From assembly GCA_039105265.1 (NCBI GenBank), contig JAPFFF010000004.1, positions 5,332,001 to 5,396,000 on the forward strand: a stretch of 64,000 nt of DNA. Reading direction: 5' to 3'. The translations under genes and the position numbers were made by a program. Numbering within the stretch: position 1 is the stretch's first letter; every line of letters begins with the position of its first letter. The notes under the pieces are model-generated. The model had not been told where the DNA came from. It ran no database searches and saw only the letters and a program-made list of their open reading frames with translations. Positions 43,110-53,041 of the stretch are shown here, in pieces. This stretch comes from Tritrichomonas musculus (Eukaryota; Parabasalia; Tritrichomonadida; Tritrichomonadidae).

Positions 43110-43672
43110 ATGAGCAAAAGAGTTCCACAAAGTAAGAGATTTCAAGTTATACAAAAATGGTTGAATGGAAGAGACGATCCTGAATATGAAGTATTTCCTT
43201 GCAAAAAAGAGGGAAAGATAAGAGTGAAGAATCTAAACCCATAATAGAAGATAAAAAAATAGAACAACCTAAAACAGACGACTTGAGTGAAGATAATAAT
43301 ATAATAGAACAACAACCTAAAATATCTAAACCTAAACCCAAAACCATAATTGATGAAGAACAACCAAAAATATATAAACCTAAATCTGTATATGATCCAA
43401 CAATAAATATAGAGATATTAAATCAATTAAAATTATTAGGTGAAGAAATAAAAAGTGAAAGAGAAAAGAAAGAACAAAAGAAGATGATGAAAGAAGTATT
43501 TCATAAGGAGATGAATAAACAACATAAAAATTTTTATCAGTATACTCAGCCTCAATATAAACAAGAACCTAATCAAATTGAAGAATCAGATGATGAAGAA
43601 GAACAAATAACTCCTCGACCACAACCTATTATGAGAAGAAGAAATAATATATTCTCTGACATAATATACTAA
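43110..43672 (+). pseudogene. Polinton part: acidic/proline-rich protein
   Basis: Starts MSKRVPQSKRF. The bulk is low-complexity, with many Lys-Pro and Glu-Asp runs (for example PKISKPKPKTIIDEEQ), and it ends in a basic stretch (PIMRRRNN). Family not recognised. This copy is broken. Confidence 0.4.
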
Positions 43673-43702
43673 AAACGCATTTTTTATTTTTTCTAAAAGA
43701 AT

Positions 43703-45328
43703 ATGTTAAATCCAGAAATTGAGCTTAGGACTTCAAGTGAAACATGTACTCAAATAGCTAGTTACTTTGATATAGTTGATAATTGTATAGCTTTATCAGA
43801 TACAAATAAACAATATACAATTAATCCTCAAACATCTTATTCTCCTTCACCTACAATTCCTCAAGGGTCTTATACAAGTGTAATTATATCACCAAATACA
43901 AATAATACAGCTGATATATATAATGGTTTTATAAGAGCTGATATGGAAGTTATGATTAGAGAAACAGCAGGAGAGACTGTTGAAGCAGCAGATGCAGAAA
44001 ATAAATATCTTTTAAATAAAGTTTGGTTTGGATTTAAGGATGCTAGAGATGCTGTTGAGAAATATGAAATAGTAGCTAATGGAATAACTATTTATACCCA
44101 GAACTTTGGTTGTGAAGAATCATTTCTCACTGCTTGTTGTGCTAATGAAACAACAAAGAGAGCTGATATTTATTCAAAAGCTAGACATAAAGATATATGG
44201 AATAATCAATCAGGAAGCAGAACACGATTTATTGTTGATTGGAAAAAAAGAGATAGTAAAAAATGAACTGATCAAACATATAAAATTCACCTCAAAATTG
44301 ATTTAAGAAGATTCTTACCACTATCTAATATTAAAATCTACCTGCTTTTGCTGGTAAAATAGAACTCAGATTATTCTTTTCTTGTACTGGTATGGTTTTT
44401 TGTCCTCTTGGTCCTGGAAAAAAGTTTGAACATGATCATAGTGTTAATTGTAAATATGTATTTGAAGACATTACTAATGAGTTTATCCCTATTGGTGAAC
44501 CGATTACTATGTATACTGAAAAAGCAACAGCAGCTAGTAATGGAATAACAACATATCAACCAAATGAAAGAACATTTCAAGTCGTTAAATATGCTGTTAC
44601 CGAATGTTCATCTATTATTCCTTGGTTTTGTATTGAAGATAATATTTATTCTAGTCTTGTACAAAGATATGTTGATCCTACTCACCCACTTACTTTTCCT
44701 ACTCATACTTTATCTGTTTACACGACAACTAATCCATTAAAAAATGCAAATAGTAAATCTACTTGTACTATTACTCCTAGATTTGTTGATTCAATTTTCT
44801 TATTATTTCCTGTTAAACATACTCATCATACTTATTTTAAGAATCCAAACTTTAAATCATTTCAATTAAATTGTGGAGGATACGGGAATATTCCTGCAAA
44901 ACCTTTTGGCACTACTGATGAGTATCCTGAGTTTCTAGAATATTGTCAAAATGCAATGAACATGAATGGTGGACAAAGTGGATTTAATAAAGAGGTTGTA
45001 AACCGCTTAACTAATTGTCATAGAGATATTGCTAATAAACCAGTTTTTGGTTATTCGATTGGAGCTTTCCCAAATGATAAGAGCAGTTTCTTTATTGGAC
45101 TTCCTACTGAAACAGATAATACATATCAACAAGGATTAACCTTTATCACCTATTAACTTTGAAATTAAAGTAACTCAAGATACAGGTACAGGAACAAATG
45201 CTGAAGCTTGTCAAACTCCACCACTTATTTGTTTATTGTTTGATTCTTCAATCTCAATACTTGTTCAACCGAATGGCTGCCCTCCTCTAGTACGCCTTGG
45301 GAACTATGACCTTACTACAAGGGATTAA
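43703..45328 (+). pseudogene. Polinton part: major capsid protein (double jelly-roll type)
   Basis: The length, the place after the ATPase and the beta-rich composition fit the capsid protein of Polintons. Typical pieces are MLNPEIELRTSSE at the start, DAVEKYEIVANGITIYTQNF in the first half and FLLFPVKHTHHTYFKNPNFK in the second. The assignment rests on gene order and overall pattern. This copy is broken. Confidence 0.65.
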
Positions 45329-45394
45329 ACAACAATAATATTCATTACGTTATTATATTTATTTTTATTTTTATTTTGTATTTACACAAATATT

Positions 45395-46006
45395 ATGACA
45401 GAAGAACAAGTTATTGAATTTGTTACTATTAATGAACACCCTGATTATGAAATATTAAATCAATACCCTTATACTATAAGACGAAAAGATAATCATTATG
45501 TAGTTAAAGAATGTATAAATAAAAGTAATTGTTATGTAAGTGTAAATATTAACAGTAACAAAATTAATAAACATCAAATTATAGCAAAACAATTCATACC
45601 AAATCCAAATAATTTACCATTCGTAGATCATATTTCAAGAGATAGAACAGATTATCATTTATCAAATCTTCGTTGGGTTTCAGCAAAAGAGAACAGTATA
45701 AATGTTTCATCAAGAAATGAAGTTGAATATGTATTCGTTGATAATATTCCTGATGATGCGATAGTTATAACGCATTATGATGTAAATAATAAAAGAAGAT
45801 ATTTTGAAGAAAACAAATATTATTATTATTATAATGAAGAAACAAAAGAAGACGTATTTTATCAAAGAATAACTGACAATGTTTATAAAATTATGCATAT
45901 TAATATAAAAAAAGGAGGATATAAAGTAATAAGAACAACAGATATTAATAATAAAAAGACTACTTTATATATTCGTTCTTTCAAATATCAATATGATTTA
46001 ATTTAA
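45395..46006 (+). CDS. Polinton cargo: HNH endonuclease, copy 1
   Basis: A protein of 203 residues. Residues about 65-110 show the HNH pattern HQIIAKQFIPNPNN, FVDHISRDRTDYHLSNLRWV and SAKENSIN, as in homing endonucleases of the NUMOD/HNH type. Such enzymes cut DNA at specific sites and spread their own genes. It is followed by a second, related copy. Confidence 0.75.
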   Translation: MTEEQVIEFVTINEHPDYEILNQYPYTIRRKDNHYVVKECINKSNCYVSVNINSNKINKHQIIAKQFIPNPNNLPFVDHISRDRTDYHLSNLRWVSAKENSINVSSRNEVEYVFVDNIPDDAIVITHYDVNNKRRYFEENKYYYYYNEETKEDVFYQRITDNVYKIMHINIKKGGYKVIRTTDINNKKTTLYIRSFKYQYDLI

Positions 46007-46135
46007 AAAAAGTCTAACCATATTTTTGTTTTTGATGAAAAAAATCATTAAAAAGTGAAGTAGTGAAATTATTTTTATGTCACTTTTATTTTTGTTTTTG
46101 TTTAAATTTCTTATTTTTGCAACATAATAAATATT

Positions 46136-46748
46136 ATGACAGAAGAAAAACAAGTTATAGATTTTATTACTATAAACGAATATCCCGATTAAGAATTATT
46201 AAATGATTTCCCTTTCACAATAATAAGAAAAGATAATAAACGTATTGTTAAAGAGAGTATAAATAATTGTGGTTATGTAAGTGTATGTATTAATGGTAAA
46301 CCTAATATTCTTAAACACCAAATTATAGCTAAACAATTTATAGATAATCCAAATAATTTACCCTTCATAGATCACCTAAACCATGATAGAGCTGATAATC
46401 ATTTATCAAACATACGTTGTGTTTCAGTAAAAGAGAATAATAGAAATGTTTCATCAAGAAATGGAGTTGAATATATTTTTATTGATAATATTCCTGATGA
46501 ATCAATTTCTATAACACATTATGATATAAGAAATGAAAGACGATTTTTTGAAGAAAAAAAAATATTTTTATTATAAAGGAGAAGCAGATGAAGATATTTT
46601 TTATGAAAGAATAACTGATAATATTTATAGAATTATGCATATAAATTTAACAAAAGGAAAATATAAAATTATAAACACAAGAGATATTAATAATAAACTA
46701 ACTGCTATAACAATTCGTATTTTTAAATATCAATATGGAATTAAATAG
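46136..46748 (+). pseudogene. Polinton cargo: HNH endonuclease, copy 2
   Basis: Related to copy 1 along its whole length (HQIIAKQFIDNPNN, DHLNHDRADNHLSNIRCVSV) and 130 bp downstream of it, so it is a tandem duplicate. This copy is broken. Confidence 0.7.
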
Positions 46749-47057
46749 AAAGTTAAATAATAATATTTTTCAACATTTTTAATCAAAAGGGAAGAAGTGA
46801 GATTTCACTATATTTATGTCACTTTTTATATTTCTAATTTATGTTTTGTTATTTTTGTTTTTATTACTATTATTTTCAAATACTTTTTTATTTTTAATTT
46901 GAAAATTAATTGGGTCTATACTAAGTCTAGTCTATGTCTAGTCAAAGTCTATACCAAGTCTATACCAAATTGATTCAAAAATTAAATAATATTCTTTATT
47001 TTTAATCAGAAAGTGAAGAAGAATTTATGTCACTTTAATGATTTAACTCATAATGAT

Positions 47058-47258
47058 TTAACTCATAAAATAACAAAACCTTGTAGACTTAGTATAGACA
47101 TATTTAATAGCATCATACTGATTAAGCAATAAGTCTTTTAATATATCATTTTGTTTTTCTTGTACTAATATATCTTCATTATTAGTAATGATATCTGTAT
47201 AAAATATGTATTCCAATGGATTAAGAGAGTTTGTTTGATTTCTACTTATAACTGACAT
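47058..47258 (-). CDS. Polinton part: small unnamed protein
   Basis: A 66-residue frame starting MSVISRNQTNSLNPLEYIFY. It is flanked by the repeated motif in both orientations. No family recognised. It may be chance. Confidence 0.3.
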   Translation of the reverse strand: MSVISRNQTNSLNPLEYIFYTDIITNNEDILVQEKQNDILKDLLLNQYDAIKYVYTKSTRFCYFMS

Positions 47259-47617
47259 TATAATTGTGTAATTATAGAAATAAAAATTACAAACAAAAAT
47301 AAAAGTGACATAAAAATAGTGAATTTTCACTTCTTCACTTTTTAATGATTTTATTCAACAAAAACAAAAATAAAACAATAACATTAATCACAAACACAAA
47401 TCAAAACTAAAATCAAAACACAAATCAAAAATAAAACAATAACATTAATCAAAATCAAAACTAAAATCAAAAATAAAAGTGACCTAAATATTGTGAAATT
47501 TCACTTCTTCACTTTTTAATAATTTTATTCAACAAAAATCAAAAATTAAGAGTAAAATGAGATATAAAATTTTTTGTATTTGCTATTTTATTTTATTATT
47601 TTTTATTTCAATCAAAA

Positions 47618-48070
47618 ATGGAAAATCAATTAAATGTATGTGATTATATTAATTTTATTATTTATCTAGCCGATAACCCTGAAGATTTTAAAGACTGTAA
47701 TTTTGCAATTCTTTGCGATAAATATCCTATTCAATTAAATCATAACAATTATTTAGCTAAAGTAATGTATATCTCTTTCAAAACAAATAAAACAGTATGG
47801 AGAGTATATCCTGATAAGATAAAGGAATATGAAATGGAACACATTGTATTAAGTACTAACACAAGAAGAAGATTAAATTATAAAATGAATGAGTTCTTTG
47901 TTAATGGTTCAAATATAGGACAAAAGTATGAGGAATATAGTTATTATAATTATTCAATCGAATTAGCATCTAAAAAGACCAAAACAATGATAGAAGAATT
48001 ACGTAAAAGATATGAATTAGATACACCTGAACTATTTATAGGAGAACATCAACCATTAGTACTTGAATAA
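47618..48070 (+). CDS. Polinton part: unnamed 150-residue protein
   Basis: Begins MENQLNVCDYINFIIYLADN, with mixed charged composition and no membrane segment. Codon style is the same as in the rest of the element. Not recognised. Confidence 0.5.
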   Translation: MENQLNVCDYINFIIYLADNPEDFKDCNFAILCDKYPIQLNHNNYLAKVMYISFKTNKTVWRVYPDKIKEYEMEHIVLSTNTRRRLNYKMNEFFVNGSNIGQKYEEYSYYNYSIELASKKTKTMIEELRKRYELDTPELFIGEHQPLVLE

Positions 48071-48123
48071 TTCGTTGGTCGGAATTCCGACCTACCTTTA
48101 ATATCATATTTTTTTGAAAAGAA

Positions 48124-48552
48124 ATGAATAAATACAGAAATCCCAATTCAACCACAGTAGGTGTTGAAGGTGCTATGTTTAATGAAGCTACTAAAACAGA
48201 AAAAAATATAGAGTTTAATCATTATGGTATATTTTCAAATGATAATACATATGTAGTAACTTTTAATCAGAGGATTAATAGACCACCAATAAAGTATATG
48301 GAGAATAAACCAGTAAAACCACCTAAATCAAATCAACATAAAACAAAACCATTACCTGAACCTCCTGTTTCTATTACAGACGGCGGATATTTTATTAAAA
48401 AAGATAAAGCACCTAAAGCTCCTATTCTTCCTCCATACCTTAAGAAACCAGAGAACTTAGGAGAAATACAAGGTAAAGCAAATGAAAGAAATAAAGGGCG
48501 AATAGGATACTTTAAACCAATTAATCTGAATAAAAAATATATACATTATTAA
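48124..48552 (+). CDS. Polinton part: unnamed proline-rich protein
   Basis: A 142-residue protein with a proline/lysine-rich middle (PVKPPKSNQHKTKPLPEPPV) and a basic end. Not recognised. Confidence 0.5.
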   Translation: MNKYRNPNSTTVGVEGAMFNEATKTEKNIEFNHYGIFSNDNTYVVTFNQRINRPPIKYMENKPVKPPKSNQHKTKPLPEPPVSITDGGYFIKKDKAPKAPILPPYLKKPENLGEIQGKANERNKGRIGYFKPINLNKKYIHY

Positions 48553-48589
48553 AAATACTTATTGTTAAACTTTTTTTGTAAAGTAAATT

Positions 48590-49120
48590 ATGATAAAGAA
48601 GAGATCATTAAATCAGGGAGCAATTAACGCAAATATTTCTTTAGAACCTCAAGCAGCAGCTCAATCTATATCTAATATTAGCAATAACATCATTATTAAT
48701 AAGAGAGATGATGGAAAAGAAGAAATAGTTATTACAAGAGATATAGAGTTAGAAGCGAAAGAGGAAGAAGAATTAAAAGATCCTAAATACATAATACTTG
48801 AAACTTATGCCAATATATTGTTAAATCAAGATAAAGCTTTAAAAGTTAATCTCATATCAAAGAATTGTATTATTGTTCCTTCTACATCTTTATCTAATAT
48901 TATTAAAGCTATTGTTAAAGCCGAATCAGTTGAAATAAATTTAGATGAAGATATAAAATGTTGTAGTTCAAAAATAAACCCAATTCGAAAAATAGAAGCT
49001 ATAAAGATTGTAAATGATAATGGAGAGGTATGTACTGATTTCAAACAAGTATATAATAGAGAATATAATGAGTTAGTTAATAAATATCATCTTTGTTTGA
49101 AATATGGAATAAATATGTAG
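48590..49120 (+). CDS. Polinton part: unnamed 176-residue protein
   Basis: Begins MIKKRSLNQGAINANISLEP. An acidic stretch is followed by an alternating hydrophobic region (ALKVNLISKNCIIVPSTSLS). Not recognised. Confidence 0.5.
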   Translation: MIKKRSLNQGAINANISLEPQAAAQSISNISNNIIINKRDDGKEEIVITRDIELEAKEEEELKDPKYIILETYANILLNQDKALKVNLISKNCIIVPSTSLSNIIKAIVKAESVEINLDEDIKCCSSKINPIRKIEAIKIVNDNGEVCTDFKQVYNREYNELVNKYHLCLKYGINM

Positions 49121-49164
49121 TATTAATTTTAATCTTTTTAATTTATATTTTTATTTTTATAGAA

Positions 49165-49449
49165 ATGTCAAATAAAATAGATCTAACACAATTCAATCAA
49201 ACAAAGGTGATAAAGAAATTAACCAAATCTAAATCTAATGAGGATCTTAAAAATATTGATATAGAAGAAACTGAAGCTGAACCCAAAATAGAACCTCGCG
49301 CCTCATTTGACACTCGGAAAACGCACGAAGCAGAAAAACAGAAAAGAGGAAGAAAGAGTAAGTATATGAGTCAAGAAGAAAGATTAGAAGCTAGAAAATT
49401 ACAACAAAAAGAATATAGATTAAGAAAGAAACAAGAATTAGAAGAGTAA
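49165..49449 (+). CDS. Polinton part: small basic AT-hook-like protein
   Basis: The frame is open further upstream, but the ATG at 49165 (MSNKIDLTQFNQ) starts the protein-like part. The C-terminal half, KQKRGRKSKYMSQEERLEAR, contains an AT-hook-like RGRK core and a basic helix. This suggests a DNA-binding protein, possibly a regulator of the element. Inference from composition. Confidence 0.45.
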   Translation: MSNKIDLTQFNQTKVIKKLTKSKSNEDLKNIDIEETEAEPKIEPRASFDTRKTHEAEKQKRGRKSKYMSQEERLEARKLQQKEYRLRKKQELEE

Positions 49450-49527
49450 AAGAAGATTGCTGAAAGTGTGCTCAAGAAAGAAGATACACAATAATTGAAA
49501 ACAAAAATAATATAATTGTTTTTAAAA

Positions 49528-50715
49528 TTAGAACTTTATTTTTCGATCAAAATGAGGTAGATTAATTTGCTGATAAGATGATGGTTTTCTAAAGCAATTA
49601 CTACCATCTAATAAATTAAATGTAATCTCTTCTCCTTTATACATTCTTTCATATAGTTCTTCAACTGTAATATTCATTCGTTTAGCTTTATTAATAATAC
49701 ATTGCTTTGTAACACCTTTAATCTAATATGATAACCTTCATTACCTTGTTCATCAACTAATATATCAAGATATGATTTCTTTCCTAATGCTATTAATTTT
49801 CTAGAATAAACAGCTCCTACAGCTCATCTTTTTAACTATTAATTCTTTTCCATATTTTTGTTTAAAGACATCAGCTATCTTTTGTACATCTATTTCTCTA
49901 ACGTGTACTGAATCAGTGTCTGTGTAGTATATATCTATTTCATTTTGTTCAGCTGTACTTATTACTCTATTCATTAGATGTTTACTATATGACAAAACAG
50001 TTGCTTCAAATTGAGGGAGATTAAAGTGATTGTTAATAGGCTTTACTTTTTTAACATATATATTATCGATTTCTTTGTTCTCTATCACCTCAGTTATATA
50101 ATTATAGTGTTTCCATATATATTTAATTGCATTATTTTCGGGAATACATTTTGTTTCTGTTGTTGTTGCTTTTAATATTGATTTTCCGTAAATAGAATTA
50201 AGAAGTAGTTTTATAGTTTGTTGTAATGGATTCTTTGCATCTTGATATCTTTTTCTAGGACTAAACAATTTTTCCATAAATACATTAATCTTATTATTAA
50301 ATCCTTCATTATAATAGTATCCTCTAATAAACTCATAATCAAATTCATAAAATTCCATTAAATCAAGAAAAGCTCTCTTATCTATATAAAAGTTGTTAAT
50401 AGGATTATTGTTAAATATTTTGGATCCTCTTTCGCTTCTACTATATATCTGACCAAATTTATAAGGTTTATTAGATTTGCATTTTATTTTTGTTATGTTT
50501 ATTTCAATAAAAAACTGATCATATTTTAGTAATTCTTCTGTAGTTATTGATGATGATATTATTTTTGGTAGACCTTTAGCTATACCTGGCATAATAGACA
50601 TTGGACTAGGATATAATGAAACAGCATCAAAATCTTGTATTCTATCTTCTATATATTGCTTTTCATTATTAGCTGTCATAGTTCTTCTACCATTAACACA
50701 TCTTAAGATAAAGCT
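49528..50715 (-). pseudogene. Polinton part: protein-primed DNA polymerase B
   Basis: The palm motifs of family B polymerases are readable in order: DFDAVSLYPS (motif A), LLNSIYGKS (motif B) and YYTDTDSVH (motif C), preceded by CVNGRRTMT. Only this part of the polymerase is present in the window. It would copy the element's DNA from a protein primer. This copy is broken. Confidence 0.85.
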
Positions 50716-50788
50716 TAGTAGTAAGGTTAAGGAGGGCTCCAGGTACTCCGTACCCTACGCCCATGCTTCGCTCACTCCCTAACCCTAA
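50714..50788. other. GC-rich hairpin island at the right border of the Polinton
   Basis: GGTTAAGGAG (50725-50734) pairs with CTCCCTAACC (50775-50784) with one G-T pair. GGTAC/GTACC and GGGC/GCCC pairs nest inside. The right flank contains CCCTAACCCTAA (50777-50788), two units of the common eukaryotic telomere repeat. The left part (TTAGTAGTAAGGTTAAGGAG) resembles the start of the left island (AAGTAGTATACGGTAAGCAG). Confidence 0.55.
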
Positions 50789-51165
50789 TTCATTCGGTCT
50801 ACCAAAAATTGACATTTTTGTCATCCTCGACAAAATTAGTATATATACCCGCCACAGTCGCGTGACAGCTAATTTAATTGACGAAATCCCCCAAAAATCA
50901 GCTGTTTTGGTGTTTAATTTAGTGCTACTTGTGGCGCAGTACTACAGATATATGTCTATATATGACAATTCTAATAACGATAACCCATAATAATGGCTAA
51001 ATAAACTATTATAATCGGCTATATTAATATGAAACCGTTTCTATACAATTCCATAGCTATACTCATATACGACATTATCGAGATTGTGTCCAATAAAGTA
51101 GAACTAATAGTGGCAGATAATGAATGACTATTGTAGCATATAATGAATGACTATATGTATAAACA
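50789..51165. other. Spacer upstream of the small unknown gene
   Basis: Less AT-rich than most spacers. It contains short tandem pieces such as ATAATGAATGACTAT near 51117-51155. A 75-codon plus-strand frame at 50763-50990 overlaps the GC island and is not convincing as a gene. Confidence 0.4.
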
Positions 51166-51642
51166 ATGGGTTTGATATGTGAATTACATGAAAATTTTAT
51201 CCAACTGAAACCAATGACACTGAACACTATGTTATACGATCACGTATATGAAGGTATGAAATCCATATCTATAAATGATTTCCGTGATGACGATGATCCA
51301 TTGAAACAACAAATCGAACCAATACCAACACCAGAAGAAGTCCATGATCCGTCATATATACGATGGCAGATGTTTGATGAGATCCCTGAACGATTATACA
51401 CTATACAGTGTGAAGGTTACTTCGATAAGAACGGCCATCCATTAGATGATGAAACAACGATTAAACATCTAACTAGTGGTGAACCACCAGTAAATATCGA
51501 TGATGAACTAGAACTTTGTGATGAGAATGGCGATGTAAATTCATCAATAATGAAGAAATCAAAAAATTTGTATGAAATTGATTACTTTCTAACGAATTTG
51601 AATGAATTCAAATATTATCAATATTATAATTTATCTCATTAA
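51166..51642 (+). CDS. Unknown acidic protein, 158 residues
   Basis: An intact frame from ATG, MGLICELHENFIQLKPMTLN, with strongly coding-like composition and higher G+C than the Polinton. It is acidic (NDFRDDDDPLKQQIEPIPTP, NIDDELELCDENGDVN) and has a segment like a small interaction motif (SYIRWQMFDEIPERLY). No signal peptide or membrane segment. I do not recognise it. Its base composition differs from the neighbours on both sides. Confidence 0.6.
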   Translation: MGLICELHENFIQLKPMTLNTMLYDHVYEGMKSISINDFRDDDDPLKQQIEPIPTPEEVHDPSYIRWQMFDEIPERLYTIQCEGYFDKNGHPLDDETTIKHLTSGEPPVNIDDELELCDENGDVNSSIMKKSKNLYEIDYFLTNLNEFKYYQYYNLSH

Positions 51643-51680
51643 ACTACGTATATTTACAAATAATAATTATATATTTAATA

Positions 51681-52810
51681 TTTATGTTAAGGGGAACTTT
51701 TTTTAGCCCCCAAAAATTGAAAAGAAAAATGTGTTTTTTAGCCCCACTTTTTTGAAAACTTTTTCAATTGAAAATAATCGTAAATTTGATTAAAAAAAGG
51801 AGCAAAAAAAGCATATTAAAATAAAATAAATGCAAAAAAAAGGTAGTTATATGTTAAAAAACATATAAAGATAAATATAAAACGAAAAATTCTAAAAAAC
51901 ATCAATAATTCTTGATGATTACTCTATTAAGATAAACTATTTAATGATAGATAGAATAAAAAGGGAAAGAATCATTAACTCATACTGGAAATTATATATT
52001 ATCTCAAAAAAAGCTGGTGTTTATATTAACATGAATAAATTATTATATTTCATATTCATTATAAAAATATGAAAGTATAATGTCTGGTTTAAGTTTAAGA
52101 TCATTTTGGGCAAAAAGAAAATGCTGCTGCGTTAAATAATTTAATTTAATTGATCCTAAATAAGAATTAGTGCGTTTCTTTTATTACCAAAAATTTTGTG
52201 AGAATATATGGTTGTAATAGAAACTTTTTGAAAATACTTTGACCAAATAAACTATCAAAAATACATAAAAATAATCGTTTAGCAAAAGCAAAATAAAGTC
52301 GTTTAGCTTTTTTTCATGAACAATAAAAATAATTAAAAATAGAGAAATTCTTTGGTGAATAAAATAATAAACGATATTCGAAAATAATTACACATATATA
52401 ACCAAAAACGCAAGAAAAATTTTTAGAATATATAATCTTTGATTAAACAAAACATTATATATAGAGAAAATATTATAAATAAAACCTTTAATCATATTAT
52501 TTCTATCAAATTCAAGAGATAAGATGTCCTTTTTACCTATAAATAGAGATAAATAATAATATCTTTTTTTATTTTCAACAAATTCTATTTATTTATTAAG
52601 AAATATGCATATAGGAGCAACAAAGAAAAAATATTTTGGGAAATACTTGCGAAATGTAAAGTCTATGGGATGAAAAACACTTATGAATAAAAAAAATTGG
52701 GGGCTAAAATACAACTTTCAATAAAAAAATAAACAAAAAATCATTTAGCCCCCAAAAAGAAATGTGATATGAAAAATGGGGGGCTAGAAAGCATTTTCCC
52801 TTTATGTTAA
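51681..52810. mobile_element. Non-autonomous DNA transposon, 10-bp duplication
   Basis: TTTATGTTAA occurs exactly at 51681-51690 and 52801-52810. The 1110-bp element starts GGGGAACTTTTTTTAGCCCC and ends with an imperfect complement (GGGGGGCTAGAAAGCATTTT then CCC). The block TTTAGCCCCCAAAAA or its complement is repeated several times near both ends (51703, 51730, 52698, 52745, 52788). There is no coding sequence. A 9-10 bp duplication suits Mutator-type elements. Confidence 0.75.
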
Positions 52811-53041
52811 ACATAATTATTTATATTATGTTTTCATCCATCTATCTTTTTCTCGAATATTCAAATTGCTTAAATGAGATATAATCTGAATTAAATATGA
52901 ATTTTAATTATTTGGTGCATCATATACAATATTAATATAAGAATTACTTATCATTTATATAAATCAATATATATATAAAAGCAATTTAAATATGATTTAT
53001 TGATAAATGCTTATATTCATTCATTAGACAAAAAGAAATAA

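Larger units (their letters stand above)
46040..47540. repeat. Repeated intergenic motif around the HNH genes
   Basis: A motif of about 40 bp, AGTGAAGAAGTGAAA then a stretch like ATTTTTATGTCACTTTT, occurs five times: near 46050, 46788 and 47005 in one direction and near 47302 and 47477 in the other. A further short tandem of GTCTATACCAA-like units lies at 46917-46970. Confidence 0.7.
39170..50720. mobile_element. Polinton (Maverick), broken
   Basis: About 11.5 kb carrying the hallmark set of Polintons: a retroviral-type integrase, a packaging ATPase, a jelly-roll capsid protein and a protein-primed family B DNA polymerase. Two HNH endonuclease genes and several unnamed parts complete it. Parts on the left and centre lie on the plus strand; the polymerase and one small protein lie on the minus strand. 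The base composition of the parts is uniform (AGAA/AATAGA-rich). The borders are placed where this coding style ends; no matching pair of long terminal inverted repeats was found. It looks broken, with roughly a dozen breaks. Most reading frames are still long, so the insertion is probably not ancient. Confidence 0.85.

Noticed and set aside
50725-50784. Possible small structured RNA gene in the right island
   Set aside because: Strong folding is real, but no known RNA family or promoter is recognisable; kept as an island, not an RNA gene.
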